Shown here: piece after piece, positions 46,081-53,799 of the stretch
Layout: the number at the start of each line of letters is the position of its first letter
How positions within the stretch are numbered: position 1 is the stretch's first letter
Source of the DNA: Microvirga sp. BSC39
GTDB taxonomy: Bacteria; Pseudomonadota; Alphaproteobacteria; Rhizobiales; Beijerinckiaceae
Length of the DNA: 64,000 nt
Assembly (NCBI RefSeq): GCF_000739015.1
Contig: NZ_JPUG01000053.1
Location: 1-64,000 of the forward strand
Direction of reading: 5' to 3'
Made by a program: the position numbers and the translations under genes
The notes under the pieces: model-generated
Told to the model about the DNA's origin: nothing
Seen by the model: the letters and a program-made list of their open reading frames with translations, nothing else
Databases searched by the model: none

Positions 46081-47859
46081 ATGACCTACCGTGCGCCCGT
46101 CCCCGACATCGTCTTTACCATGCGGCACGTGGCGGGCCTCGACCGCGCCGTGGCGGACGGCGTCTATGGCGACCTCTCCACGGACTTGGCCGAGACGATC
46201 CTGGAGGAGGCGGGCCGCTTCGCCAACGACGTGATCGCGCCTCTCAACCGCGAGGGCGACAAGCACGGCGTCATCCTCAAGGACGGCACCGTGACCACCG
46301 CCCCGGGCTGGAAGGAGGCCTACAGGGGCTGGACCGAGGCCGGGTGGAACGCGCTCCCCGGCCCGGTGGAATACGGCGGCCAGGGACTGCCGACCCTGCT
46401 GAACTCTGCCTGCGTCGAGATGTGGAACGCCGCCTCCATGGCCTTCGGCATCGGTCCGGTGCTCACCATGGGGGCCATCGAGGCGCTGGTCCAGCACGGC
46501 TCGGAGGATCTCAAGGGCCGCTATCTCGAAAAGCTCGTCTCCGGCGAATGGACGGCCACCATGAACCTCACGGAGCCGCACGCGGGTTCCGATCTTGCGG
46601 CCCTGCGCTCCCGCGCCGAGCCGGTGGGCGACGGCACCTACAAGGTCACGGGCCAGAAGATCTTCATTACCTACGGCGAGCACGACCTCACCGACAACAT
46701 CATCCATCTCGTGCTCGCGCGCCTGCCCGATGCGCCTGCTGGCACCCGCGGCATCTCGCTGTTCCTCGTGCCGAAGTTCTTGAGCGACGGCACGCGCAAC
46801 GACGTGCGATGCCATTCCATCGAGCACAAGCTCGGCATCCATGCCTCGCCCACCTGCACCATGATCTTCGGCGACAACGGCGGCGCGGTCGGCTGGCTCG
46901 TCGGCGAGGAAAATCGCGGCCTCAACTGCATGTTCACGATGATGAACAACGCCCGCCTTGCGGTGGGCCTGCAGGGGGTGGCCATTGCCGAGCGCGCCTA
47001 TCAGCAGGCGCTCGGCTATGCCAACGAGCGCAGGCAGGGACGGGCCATCGGAGCGGTGGAAGGCATGAGCCCCATCGCGGTCCATCCGGACGTGCAGCGC
47101 AACCTGCTCACCATGAAGGCGCTGACCGCTGCCGCGCGCGCCATCTGCTACATGACGGCCGAGGCTATCGACCGGGCGCATCTCGAAGAGGACCCCGCGC
47201 GGCGGAAGAAGGCGCATGAGCGTGCTTCGCTGCTGACGCCGGTGGCGAAGGCGTTCTCCACCGATATCGGCATGGAGGTCGCCTCCATCGGCGTGCAGGT
47301 CCATGGCGGCATGGGCTTCATCGAGGAGACCGGCGCGGCGCAGCATTTCCGCGACGCGCGCATCGCGCCGATCTACGAGGGCACCAACGGCATCCAGGCC
47401 ATCGACCTCGTGACCCGCAAGCTGCCGCTCTCCGGCGGCGAGACGATACGGGCGCAGATCGCCACCATGCGCGCCACGGTCGCGCGCCTGCTGAAGGAAA
47501 GCTCGCCTGCGTTCGGCGCGACCGCGCCGCGCCTGCGCGATGCCATCGAGAGCCTCGATCGGGCCACGAGCCATCTGCTGAAATCGCTGTCCTCCAACGC
47601 GCAGGGCGAGGCGCTTGCCGGCGCAACGCCATACCTTCGGCTCTTCGCCCTCGCACAGGGCGGGGCTGCCCTCGCCGAGATGGCCCTGGCAGCGAACGCG
47701 CAGGCCTCGGCAGGCGACAGCGACCCGGCGCATGCCGGCCGCATCGCGCTCTGCCGCTTCTTTGCCGAAAACATCGCCGTCGGCGCGAAGGGGCTTGAGG
47801 AAACGGTGATGAGCGGTGCAGGCTTCCTGCAGGACGCAACCTTGGCACTCGCGGGCTGA
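46081..47859 (+). CDS. Acyl-CoA dehydrogenase, long form (DmdC-like)
   Basis: A 592-residue FAD-dependent acyl-CoA dehydrogenase of the long subgroup that includes DmdC (methylmercaptopropionyl-CoA dehydrogenase). The N-terminal extension YRAPVPDIVFTMRHVAGLDR is typical of the group. The FAD site is in ATMNLTEPHAGSDLAALRSR, and the catalytic base region is in the C-terminal YEGTNGIQAIDLV stretch, followed by an extra C-terminal domain. GAGGAA precedes the ATG at 46081. Electrons would go to ETF and then to the ETF-QO at 16669. Substrate is not certain; straight-chain acyl-CoA is equally possible. The SDR gene begins 4 bp after its stop. Confidence 0.92.
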   Translation: MTYRAPVPDIVFTMRHVAGLDRAVADGVYGDLSTDLAETILEEAGRFANDVIAPLNREGDKHGVILKDGTVTTAPGWKEAYRGWTEAGWNALPGPVEYGGQGLPTLLNSACVEMWNAASMAFGIGPVLTMGAIEALVQHGSEDLKGRYLEKLVSGEWTATMNLTEPHAGSDLAALRSRAEPVGDGTYKVTGQKIFITYGEHDLTDNIIHLVLARLPDAPAGTRGISLFLVPKFLSDGTRNDVRCHSIEHKLGIHASPTCTMIFGDNGGAVGWLVGEENRGLNCMFTMMNNARLAVGLQGVAIAERAYQQALGYANERRQGRAIGAVEGMSPIAVHPDVQRNLLTMKALTAAARAICYMTAEAIDRAHLEEDPARRKKAHERASLLTPVAKAFSTDIGMEVASIGVQVHGGMGFIEETGAAQHFRDARIAPIYEGTNGIQAIDLVTRKLPLSGGETIRAQIATMRATVARLLKESSPAFGATAPRLRDAIESLDRATSHLLKSLSSNAQGEALAGATPYLRLFALAQGGAALAEMALAANAQASAGDSDPAHAGRIALCRFFAENIAVGAKGLEETVMSGAGFLQDATLALAG

Positions 47860-47863
47860 TCCC

Positions 47864-48715
47864 ATGAGCCTCAACGGAAAAACCCTCTTCATCACCGGCG
47901 CCTCACGGGGCATCGGTCTCGCCATCGGGTTGCGCGCAGCAAAGGACGGCGCGAACGTCGTCATCGCGGCCAAGACCTCTGAACCGCATCCCAAGCTGCC
48001 GGGCACGATCTACTCGGCCGCAGAGGAAATCGAGGCGGCCGGCGGCAAGGCGCTGCCGCTCGTGGTCGACGTGCGCGACGAGGAAGCGGTGAAGGGCGCT
48101 ATTGCAAAAGCGGTCGAGACCTTCGGCGACCTCGACATCGTGGTCAACAATGCGAGCGCCATCAGCCTCACGCCGACGCCGCACACGGACATGAAGCGCT
48201 TCGATCTGATGCACCAGATCAACACGCGCGGCACCTACATGGTGTCGAAATACGCCATTCCGCATCTCGAGAAGGCGGAGAACCCGCACATTCTCATGCT
48301 CTCGCCGCCGTTGGACATGAGCGAGAAGTGGTTCGCCCCGCATCTGGCCTATTCGCTGGCAAAGTACGGTATGAGCCTCTGCGTGCTGGGGTTGGCAGGC
48401 GAACTGCGAGGCCGGGGCATCGCCGTCAACGCGCTCTGGCCGCGCACCACGATTGCGACCGCCGCAGTCAAGAACCTGCTCGGCGGAGACGCCCTCGTGC
48501 AGGCCAGCCGCACGCCGGAGATTCTATCGGATGCAGCCTATGCGATCTTCCAGAAGCCTTCGAAAAGCTTCTCGGGCCATTTCCTCATCGACGATGTCTT
48601 CCTGCACGGGGAGGGCGTGACGGACTTCGGGAAGTACCGGGTCGATCCGACACAGCCGCTCGCGCCGGATTTCTTCGTGCCCGACGACACGCCACCCCTT
48701 TCGCAATTGTCATGA
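47864..48715 (+). CDS. SDR-family oxidoreductase (HSDL2-like)
   Basis: A 283-residue short-chain dehydrogenase similar to the N-terminal domain of HSDL2. The nucleotide loop TGASRGIG is at 11-18, NNASAI follows, and the active site has Ser in ILMLSPPLDM and YSLAK in LAYSLAKYGMS. The family's sterol-carrier domain is missing; the protein ends about 30 residues after the Rossmann domain. The ATG at 47864 lies 4 bp after the acyl-CoA dehydrogenase stop, so the two are one operon, and it may act on the dehydrogenase's downstream product. Confidence 0.92.
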   Translation: MSLNGKTLFITGASRGIGLAIGLRAAKDGANVVIAAKTSEPHPKLPGTIYSAAEEIEAAGGKALPLVVDVRDEEAVKGAIAKAVETFGDLDIVVNNASAISLTPTPHTDMKRFDLMHQINTRGTYMVSKYAIPHLEKAENPHILMLSPPLDMSEKWFAPHLAYSLAKYGMSLCVLGLAGELRGRGIAVNALWPRTTIATAAVKNLLGGDALVQASRTPEILSDAAYAIFQKPSKSFSGHFLIDDVFLHGEGVTDFGKYRVDPTQPLAPDFFVPDDTPPLSQLS

Positions 48716-48728
48716 GAGTCGGGCTACA

Positions 48729-48853
48729 GCATCGGACCCAAAAGTGGGCTCCACTTATGGGTCCGATGCATTTCTTCATACTGGCGCATCGTTCGGCGCG
48801 GACCCGGAGGGCCGCGTCAGCGAAAACCGGATCCACTTTTCCGCACGATGCGC
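48729..48853. repeat. Dispersed repeat, family E, with a long hairpin
   Basis: GCATCGGACCCA (48729-48740) pairs with TGGGTCCGATGC (48758-48769), and AAGTGG pairs with CCACTT inside, giving an 18-bp stem with few interruptions. The right half has GCGCATCGT against ACGATGCGC (48785-48853) around CCGGATCCACTTTTCC. It lies between the SDR and CorA genes. Elements with the AAAAGTGGATCCGG signature are frequent in Hyphomicrobiales. Confidence 0.8.
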
Positions 48854-48883
48854 TAGAACATACCCGGTAATGCGGAGACGGGT

Positions 48884-49879
48884 ATGATTTTGATCCACAG
48901 GCCAGCGCAGGCGACGGGACAGGCAGGTCAGTCCCTCGACCGTTACGTCCTGCCGCCGGGAACACCCATTCCCGACGATGCCCTGTGGATCGACCTGATC
49001 GAGCCGACCCGCGAAGAGGACAAGCTCGTCGAGACCCATCTCAGCATCGAGATCCCGACCCGGGAGGAGATGGCGGATATCGAACCGTCCGAGATCCTCT
49101 ACCACGAGAACAACGCCCGATACATGACGGTGCGGGTGCTGTGCAGTTCCGAATCGGATGCGCCGAAGCTCATCGACGTGTCGTTCATTCTCACAGAGCG
49201 GGCGCTCGTCACCGTGCGCTATGGCGAGCCGCGCTCCTTCAGCATGTTCATGGCCCGTGCGGGCAAGCCCGGCGGATGCCGACATCAGCCTCAAGCCGTG
49301 CTCGACGGTCTCATCGAGACCATCATCGACCGTGCGGCCGAAATCCTTGGAACGGTCGGTTCGCGCATCGACCGCCTGTCGCAGGCGATTTTCGAGAACG
49401 AGCGCAAGGGCGCCAAGCGCGCCGCATCCTATCGTGCCGCCCTGAAATCCATCGGCCGCAAGGGCGACATCATCTCCAACGTGCGCGAGAGCATGGTGTC
49501 GGTGGAGCGCATGCTGCTGTTCCTCTCGGCCAGCATGCCGCGGCCGCAGAAGACGGCAGGCTACCAGGCGGAATGGCGCACGGCCCTGCGCGACGTGCAG
49601 TCCATCGAGGAGCATGCGACGTTCCTGTCCAACAAGATCCAGTTCCTGCTCGATGCGACGCTCGGCCTCGTCACCATCGAGCAGAACGACATCATCAAGA
49701 TCTTCTCGGTCATGTCGGTGATCTTCCTGCCGCCGACCCTGGTCTCGTCGCTCTACGGCATGAACTTCAAGTTCATGCCCGAACTCGAATGGGACTTCGG
49801 TTATGCCTGGGCGATCACCCTCATGATCCTCGCCGCCGCGTTGCCCTATCTGTTCTTCCGCTGGAAGCGGTGGCTTTAG
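48884..49879 (+). CDS. CorA-family magnesium transporter
   Basis: A 331-residue CorA channel for magnesium or other divalent ions. A cytoplasmic N-terminal domain is followed by long helices and two C-terminal membrane segments. The ion-selecting loop signature YGMNF is at residues 291-295, after SVMSVIFLPPTLVSSL and before the loop FKFMPELEWDFGYAW, with the last helix ending in FFRWKRWL. GGAG lies six bases before the ATG. The SRAP gene begins 9 bp after the stop and is probably cotranscribed. Confidence 0.95.
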   Translation: MILIHRPAQATGQAGQSLDRYVLPPGTPIPDDALWIDLIEPTREEDKLVETHLSIEIPTREEMADIEPSEILYHENNARYMTVRVLCSSESDAPKLIDVSFILTERALVTVRYGEPRSFSMFMARAGKPGGCRHQPQAVLDGLIETIIDRAAEILGTVGSRIDRLSQAIFENERKGAKRAASYRAALKSIGRKGDIISNVRESMVSVERMLLFLSASMPRPQKTAGYQAEWRTALRDVQSIEEHATFLSNKIQFLLDATLGLVTIEQNDIIKIFSVMSVIFLPPTLVSSLYGMNFKFMPELEWDFGYAWAITLMILAAALPYLFFRWKRWL

Positions 49880-49888
49880 GAGAATTCC

Positions 49889-50638
49889 ATGTGCGGGCGC
49901 TATGCAATCACGCTCCCACCCGAGACCTACCGGGAGTTCTACGGCTATTCGGAGCAGCCGAACTTTCCTCCGCGCTACAACGTGGCCCCCACCCAGCCTG
50001 TGCCCATCGTGCTGGAGGATCGCGGCGAGCGGCATTTCATGCTGGTGCGCTGGGGCTTCCTGCCGTCCTGGGTGAAGGATCCGAAGGATTTTCCCCTGGT
50101 CATCAATGCCCGCGGCGAAACGCTGGAAACGAAGCCGACCTTCAGGCATGCCCTGAAGCGCCGACGCTGCATTTTCCTCGCGGACGGCTTCTATGAATGG
50201 CGGCGGGAGGGACGCGAGAAGACGCCGTTCCTGATCCGCCCGTGCGACCGCAGGCCGATGCCGCTCGCAGGCCTGTGGGAGACCTACAGCAGCCCGGACG
50301 GTGGTGAGATCGATACGGCCGCTATCGTCACCACGGACGCCAACGGCACGCTGTCCGCCGTGCACGACCGCATGCCCGTGATCCTGTCGCCCGAAGACAT
50401 CGGAGCCTGGCTCGATGTGCGCGACGAGCGCGCCGACGTGATGCGCCTCGTGCGGCCCTGCCCGGACGAGTGGCTCGACATGGTGCCGGTCTCGAGCCGC
50501 GTGAACAAGGTCGAGAACGACGATGCAGGCCTGCTGGAGCCTCTGAGAGCGCCGGAGCCTGCGCCGGTGCGAGAGACGAAGCCGAAGGCGAAGAAGCCGC
50601 TCTCCAGCGACGAGGACGAGCAGGGGAGCTTGTTTTAG
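49889..50638 (+). CDS. SRAP-domain protein (YedK/HMCES type)
   Basis: It shields abasic sites in single-stranded DNA by making a covalent cross-link with them, a recently described repair role of the SRAP family. The 249-residue protein starts MCGRY, so the reactive Cys2 is exposed after removal of Met1. The other active residues are Asn31 in RYNVAPTQ, Glu103 in GFYEWRREG and His159 in VHDRMPVIL. The C-terminal 30 residues are charged and variable. It follows corA by 9 bp with AGGAG before its ATG. Confidence 0.95.
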   Translation: MCGRYAITLPPETYREFYGYSEQPNFPPRYNVAPTQPVPIVLEDRGERHFMLVRWGFLPSWVKDPKDFPLVINARGETLETKPTFRHALKRRRCIFLADGFYEWRREGREKTPFLIRPCDRRPMPLAGLWETYSSPDGGEIDTAAIVTTDANGTLSAVHDRMPVILSPEDIGAWLDVRDERADVMRLVRPCPDEWLDMVPVSSRVNKVENDDAGLLEPLRAPEPAPVRETKPKAKKPLSSDEDEQGSLF

Positions 50639-50650
50639 TTCTTCGGCACA

Positions 50651-50870
50651 GTCATCCCGGATGGCGCAGCCGATCCGGGATCGCGGACGAAGGTGGCGCT
50701 TGAAACTCCACTGTCATCCCCGCGCAGGCGGGGATCCATAACCGCGGGGGGTGCCGGACTGGTTCAAGGGCGTGGTTATGGATCCCGGGCTCCGCTGCGC
50801 GGCCCCGGGATGACAGTGCCATGCTGGTCAAGGCGATCCCGGATCTTCGCTGCGCTTCTTCCGGGATCAC
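50651..50870. repeat. Compound palindromic repeat, family B copy 5
   Basis: The order of units is the same as at 34286: GTCATCCCGGATGGCGCAG, GTCATCCCCGCGCAGGCGGG with GGATCCATAACC, TTATGGATCCCGGGCTCCGC with CCCCGGGATGAC, and GATCCCGGATCTTCG with TTCCGGGATCAC. It fills the 242-bp gap between convergent genes SRAP and the RNA methyltransferase. Confidence 0.85.
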
Positions 50871-50880
50871 GCCATTCATG

Positions 50881-52131
50881 TCACCGCCGCTTCTTCGCCA
50901 CGTCTTTTCGCAGGATGCCGACGACTTCCAGGTGCGGCGAGTGCTTGAACTGGTCGACGGGGACGACGCGCTCCAGGCGATAGCCGCTGTCCATCAGAAT
51001 GGCTGCGTCGCGGGCGAAGGTGGCCGGGTCGCAGGAGACGCTCACCACGAGCGGCGCTTTCGACACGGCAATCTGCTTCACCTGCGCCTCCGCACCCGCA
51101 CGGGGCGGATCGAGCACCACTGCGTCGAAGGCGTTGAGCTCCGGCGTGAGCAGCGGGCGGCGGAAGAGATCGCGCGCCTCCGTCGAGATCCGGCGAAGAC
51201 CCGGCGTGACGCGGAACGCCTTGTCGAGGGCCGCCGTTGAGCCCTTGTCGAACTCGACCGCGTGCACCTCCGCCTTTTCTGCGAGGCGCAGGGAGAAGGG
51301 TCCCGATCCGGCGAAGAGATCGGCCACACGCTTGGCCTTCGCGCAGGCTTCCGTCACCAATCCGGCGAGCACCTCCTCGCCGAGCCGCGTCGCCTGCAGG
51401 AACGAGCCCGCAGGCGGGACCACGGAGGCGCGGCCCATGAGGATCGCAGGCGGACGACGCTCCACGACCACATCGCCGTGGATCGAGAGGCGCGAGAGGT
51501 CGAGCGAACTCGCGAAATCGATGAGGCTCAGGCGCTCCGCGTCCTTCATCGGGCCGTGCCCGCGCACGTCCACATCGAAGCCGGTCTGCGTCTGCGTGAC
51601 CTGGATGTCGAGCGGCTTGCGCGGTCCCTTCAGGTGCTCGCCGATGGCGCGGGCGATTCTGGGAGCCTCATCCTTGAGGCCGGGCTCCGCGATGGGGCAG
51701 AACGCGATCTCGACGATCTGGTGGCTGCGTGGCGCCATGTAGCCCACATGCATGGCGCGGTCGGGAAAGCGCACGTGCAGCGTCACGCGCCGCCGGCCCT
51801 CGCCATGGGCGTCGATGAGCGGCTCGATGGGAGCCTCGATCCGCGCCTGCCGCAGGGTGTGCGCGAGGATCTCCTGCTTCCACGTCTGATAGAAGCCGTG
51901 CTTCATGTGCTGCGTGGCGCAGCCGCCGCAGGCGTCGAAATAGGGGCAGAACGGCGTCTCGCGCTCGGGCGAGGGCACATCGACGCTGACAAGCCGCGCA
52001 TGCGATCCATCGCGCTCGACCGTGACGGTCTCGCCCGGCAGCACCTTCGGCACGAAGATCGAATCGGAGGCGCTCTCGGCGATGCCGTCGGCTTTCGCGC
52101 CGAGGCGCCTGATGATGACCTGTTCAGCCAC
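50881..52131 (-). CDS. RlmD/TrmA-family RNA (uracil-5) methyltransferase
   Basis: A 416-residue AdoMet-dependent enzyme that methylates C5 of uridine in rRNA or tRNA. The iron-sulfur cysteines are Cys62, Cys68, Cys71 and Cys145 (FCPYFDACGGCATQH and EIAFCPIAEP). The AdoMet loop is VADLFAGSGPFSLRLA, and the catalytic cysteine is in VVSVSCDPATFARDA. The GTG ending at 52131 has GGGAG seven bases upstream and overlaps the TlyA stop by 8 bases; longer forms are open but lack support. It follows tlyA in an operon. Confidence 0.93.
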   Translation of the reverse strand: MAEQVIIRRLGAKADGIAESASDSIFVPKVLPGETVTVERDGSHARLVSVDVPSPERETPFCPYFDACGGCATQHMKHGFYQTWKQEILAHTLRQARIEAPIEPLIDAHGEGRRRVTLHVRFPDRAMHVGYMAPRSHQIVEIAFCPIAEPGLKDEAPRIARAIGEHLKGPRKPLDIQVTQTQTGFDVDVRGHGPMKDAERLSLIDFASSLDLSRLSIHGDVVVERRPPAILMGRASVVPPAGSFLQATRLGEEVLAGLVTEACAKAKRVADLFAGSGPFSLRLAEKAEVHAVEFDKGSTAALDKAFRVTPGLRRISTEARDLFRRPLLTPELNAFDAVVLDPPRAGAEAQVKQIAVSKAPLVVSVSCDPATFARDAAILMDSGYRLERVVPVDQFKHSPHLEVVGILRKDVAKKRR

Positions 52132-52852
52132 GTCGGGCTCCCAATAAAAACTCGCGGTTACCATCCCCGCCCTCGATGGGCGAGGGGATAAGCCCCATGA
52201 CGTCGAAGCCAAGCGAGGCTACGAAGCCTCTCATATCCTCGCACACGGCGCGATGCACGGCTCCATCGCGCACGATACCCTTCTTCACGTGATCGCGCCC
52301 GGCTTCGAATTGCGGCTTCACCAGAACTGCCAGTTCCGCCCGGGGTTTCAGCAGGGCGACAGCCGCCGGCAGCACCAGCTTGAGCGAGATGAAGCTCACG
52401 TCCGACACGAGAAGATCCGGGGCTTGAGGAACGAGTTCGCCATTCAGCGAGCGGGCATCCGTTCCTTCCAGATTGGTCACGCGCGCATGGCCGGCGACGG
52501 TGGGGTGCAACTGGCCGTGCCCCACATCCACCGCATACACATGCGCCGCGCCCCGGTTGAGCAGCACCTCGGTGAAACCTCCGGTGGAAGCTCCGACGTC
52601 GAGGCAGATTTTGTCTGTCGGGTCGATCTGGAACAGGTCGAGCGCTGCCGCCAGTTTCACGCCGCCGCGGGAGACGTAAGGGTGCGGCTGCTCGGCGGTG
52701 ATCACGGCCTCCTCCGGCACCGGGTCCGACGCCTTGCGGATCACGGCGCCGTTCACGGTCACGAGGCCGGCGGAGATCGCCTCCTGGGCCCGGGCTCGGC
52801 TTGCGAAGAAGCCGCGCTCGACCAGGGCCACGTCGGCGCGCTTGCGGGTCAT
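52124..52852 (-). CDS. tlyA: TlyA-family rRNA 2'-O-methyltransferase
   Basis: TlyA methylates ribose 2'-OH groups in rRNA (C1409 and C1920 in mycobacteria). The 242-residue protein has an N-terminal S4 RNA-binding domain (RKRADVALVERGFFASRARA; VTVNGAVIRKASDPV) and a Rossmann FtsJ-like domain with CLDVGASTGGFTEVLLNRGA and the catalytic lysine in KPQFEAGRDHVKKGIV. The ATG ending at 52852 is preferred to one 27 bases upstream. It is followed by the RNA methyltransferase with an 8-base overlap and is divergent from the SOD gene. Confidence 0.93.
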   Translation of the reverse strand: MTRKRADVALVERGFFASRARAQEAISAGLVTVNGAVIRKASDPVPEEAVITAEQPHPYVSRGGVKLAAALDLFQIDPTDKICLDVGASTGGFTEVLLNRGAAHVYAVDVGHGQLHPTVAGHARVTNLEGTDARSLNGELVPQAPDLLVSDVSFISLKLVLPAAVALLKPRAELAVLVKPQFEAGRDHVKKGIVRDGAVHRAVCEDMRGFVASLGFDVMGLIPSPIEGGDGNREFLLGARRG

Positions 52853-52958
52853 TGAAGTCTCACATCCATATGCGTTCACGATCTCTTCATGGGCAGGAAC
52901 CGGGCCCGGCCCTAAATCATCTCTCGTTCACAAGCTTCTCACAGCCAACGGAGATCCC

Positions 52959-53672
52959 ATGATCAGCCGTCGCCACCTCCTGACAGGCGCCACCCTGCTG
53001 GCCGCCAGCGCTGCCATTCCCCGCGCCTGGGCGCAAGCCCCATCAGGTCCCTTCAAGCTCGATCCTTTGCCCTATGCCCCGTCCAAGAACGAGCCGCATA
53101 TCGACGCGCAGACCATGGAGCTTCACCACGGCAAGCACCATGCGGCCTATGTGACCAACCTGAACACGGCGCTCGCCCAGAATGCCGAGGCGGCCAGGAT
53201 GCCCCTGCACGAGATGCTGGCGAAGCTCGGCGAGCTGCCGGAATCGATCCGCACGGCGGTGCGCAACAACGGCGGCGGCCATGCCAACCACACCATGTTC
53301 TGGCAGATCATGGGCGGTCAGGGTGGTGAGCCCTCGGGCGAGCTCAAGAGCGCCATCGACCGGGATCTCGGCGGGCTGGCGAAGTTCCAGGAGGACTTCA
53401 ATACCGCCGGAACGCGGCAGTTCGGATCCGGCTGGGTCTTCGTGACCGTCGCCCGCGACGGCAAGCTCGCCATCGTTGCCAAGCCTAACCAGGACACGCC
53501 CCTCATGGACGGGCAGCGGGTCCTGATGGGCAACGACGTGTGGGAGCACGCCTATTACCTCAAGTACCAGAACCGCCGGGCGGACTACCTGAAGGCATGG
53601 TGGAACGTGCTCGACTGGAACCGGATCGGCGAGCGCTATGCCGCCGCGAAGGCCGGGACGCTTACGATTTAA
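52959..53672 (+). CDS. Superoxide dismutase (Fe/Mn) with Tat-type signal
   Basis: A 237-residue Fe/Mn superoxide dismutase that turns superoxide into oxygen and hydrogen peroxide. Metal ligands are His56 in ELHHGKHHAAYV, His in GGHANHTMFW, and Asp and His in NDVWEHAYYLKY. The N-terminus MISRRHLLTGATLLAASAAI ending PRAWAQ is a twin-arginine signal, so folded, metal-loaded enzyme is likely sent to the periplasm. Most SODs of this class are cytoplasmic. GGAG precedes the ATG at 52959. It is a single gene, divergent from tlyA and convergent to dxs, with a family A repeat after it. Confidence 0.93.
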   Translation: MISRRHLLTGATLLAASAAIPRAWAQAPSGPFKLDPLPYAPSKNEPHIDAQTMELHHGKHHAAYVTNLNTALAQNAEAARMPLHEMLAKLGELPESIRTAVRNNGGGHANHTMFWQIMGGQGGEPSGELKSAIDRDLGGLAKFQEDFNTAGTRQFGSGWVFVTVARDGKLAIVAKPNQDTPLMDGQRVLMGNDVWEHAYYLKYQNRRADYLKAWWNVLDWNRIGERYAAAKAGTLTI

Positions 53673-53691
53673 GAGGAGGATCCAAAGGGGT

Positions 53692-53780
53692 GTCATCACC
53701 GGCCTTGTGCCGGTGATCTCGGTTGGTAAAGCGCATCGCTTTTCATAATCGGGATGGCCGGGACAAGCCCGGCCATGACG
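53692..53780. repeat. Dispersed palindromic repeat, family A, copy 5 (diverged)
   Basis: GTCATCACCGGCCTTGTGCC with GGTGATCTCGG on the left and GGATGGCCGGGACAAGCCC with GGCCATGACG on the right. The central ACGTCTT motif is lost. It lies between convergent SOD and dxs genes. Confidence 0.75.
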
Positions 53781-53799
53781 ACCGCTGATGATCGAGGGT

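Noticed and set aside
45976-48006. 676-codon minus-strand open frame
   Set aside because: Antisense of the acyl-CoA dehydrogenase; His- and Arg-rich with no recognisable domain.
48776-50365. 529-codon minus-strand open frame
   Set aside because: Antisense shadow of corA and SRAP genes.
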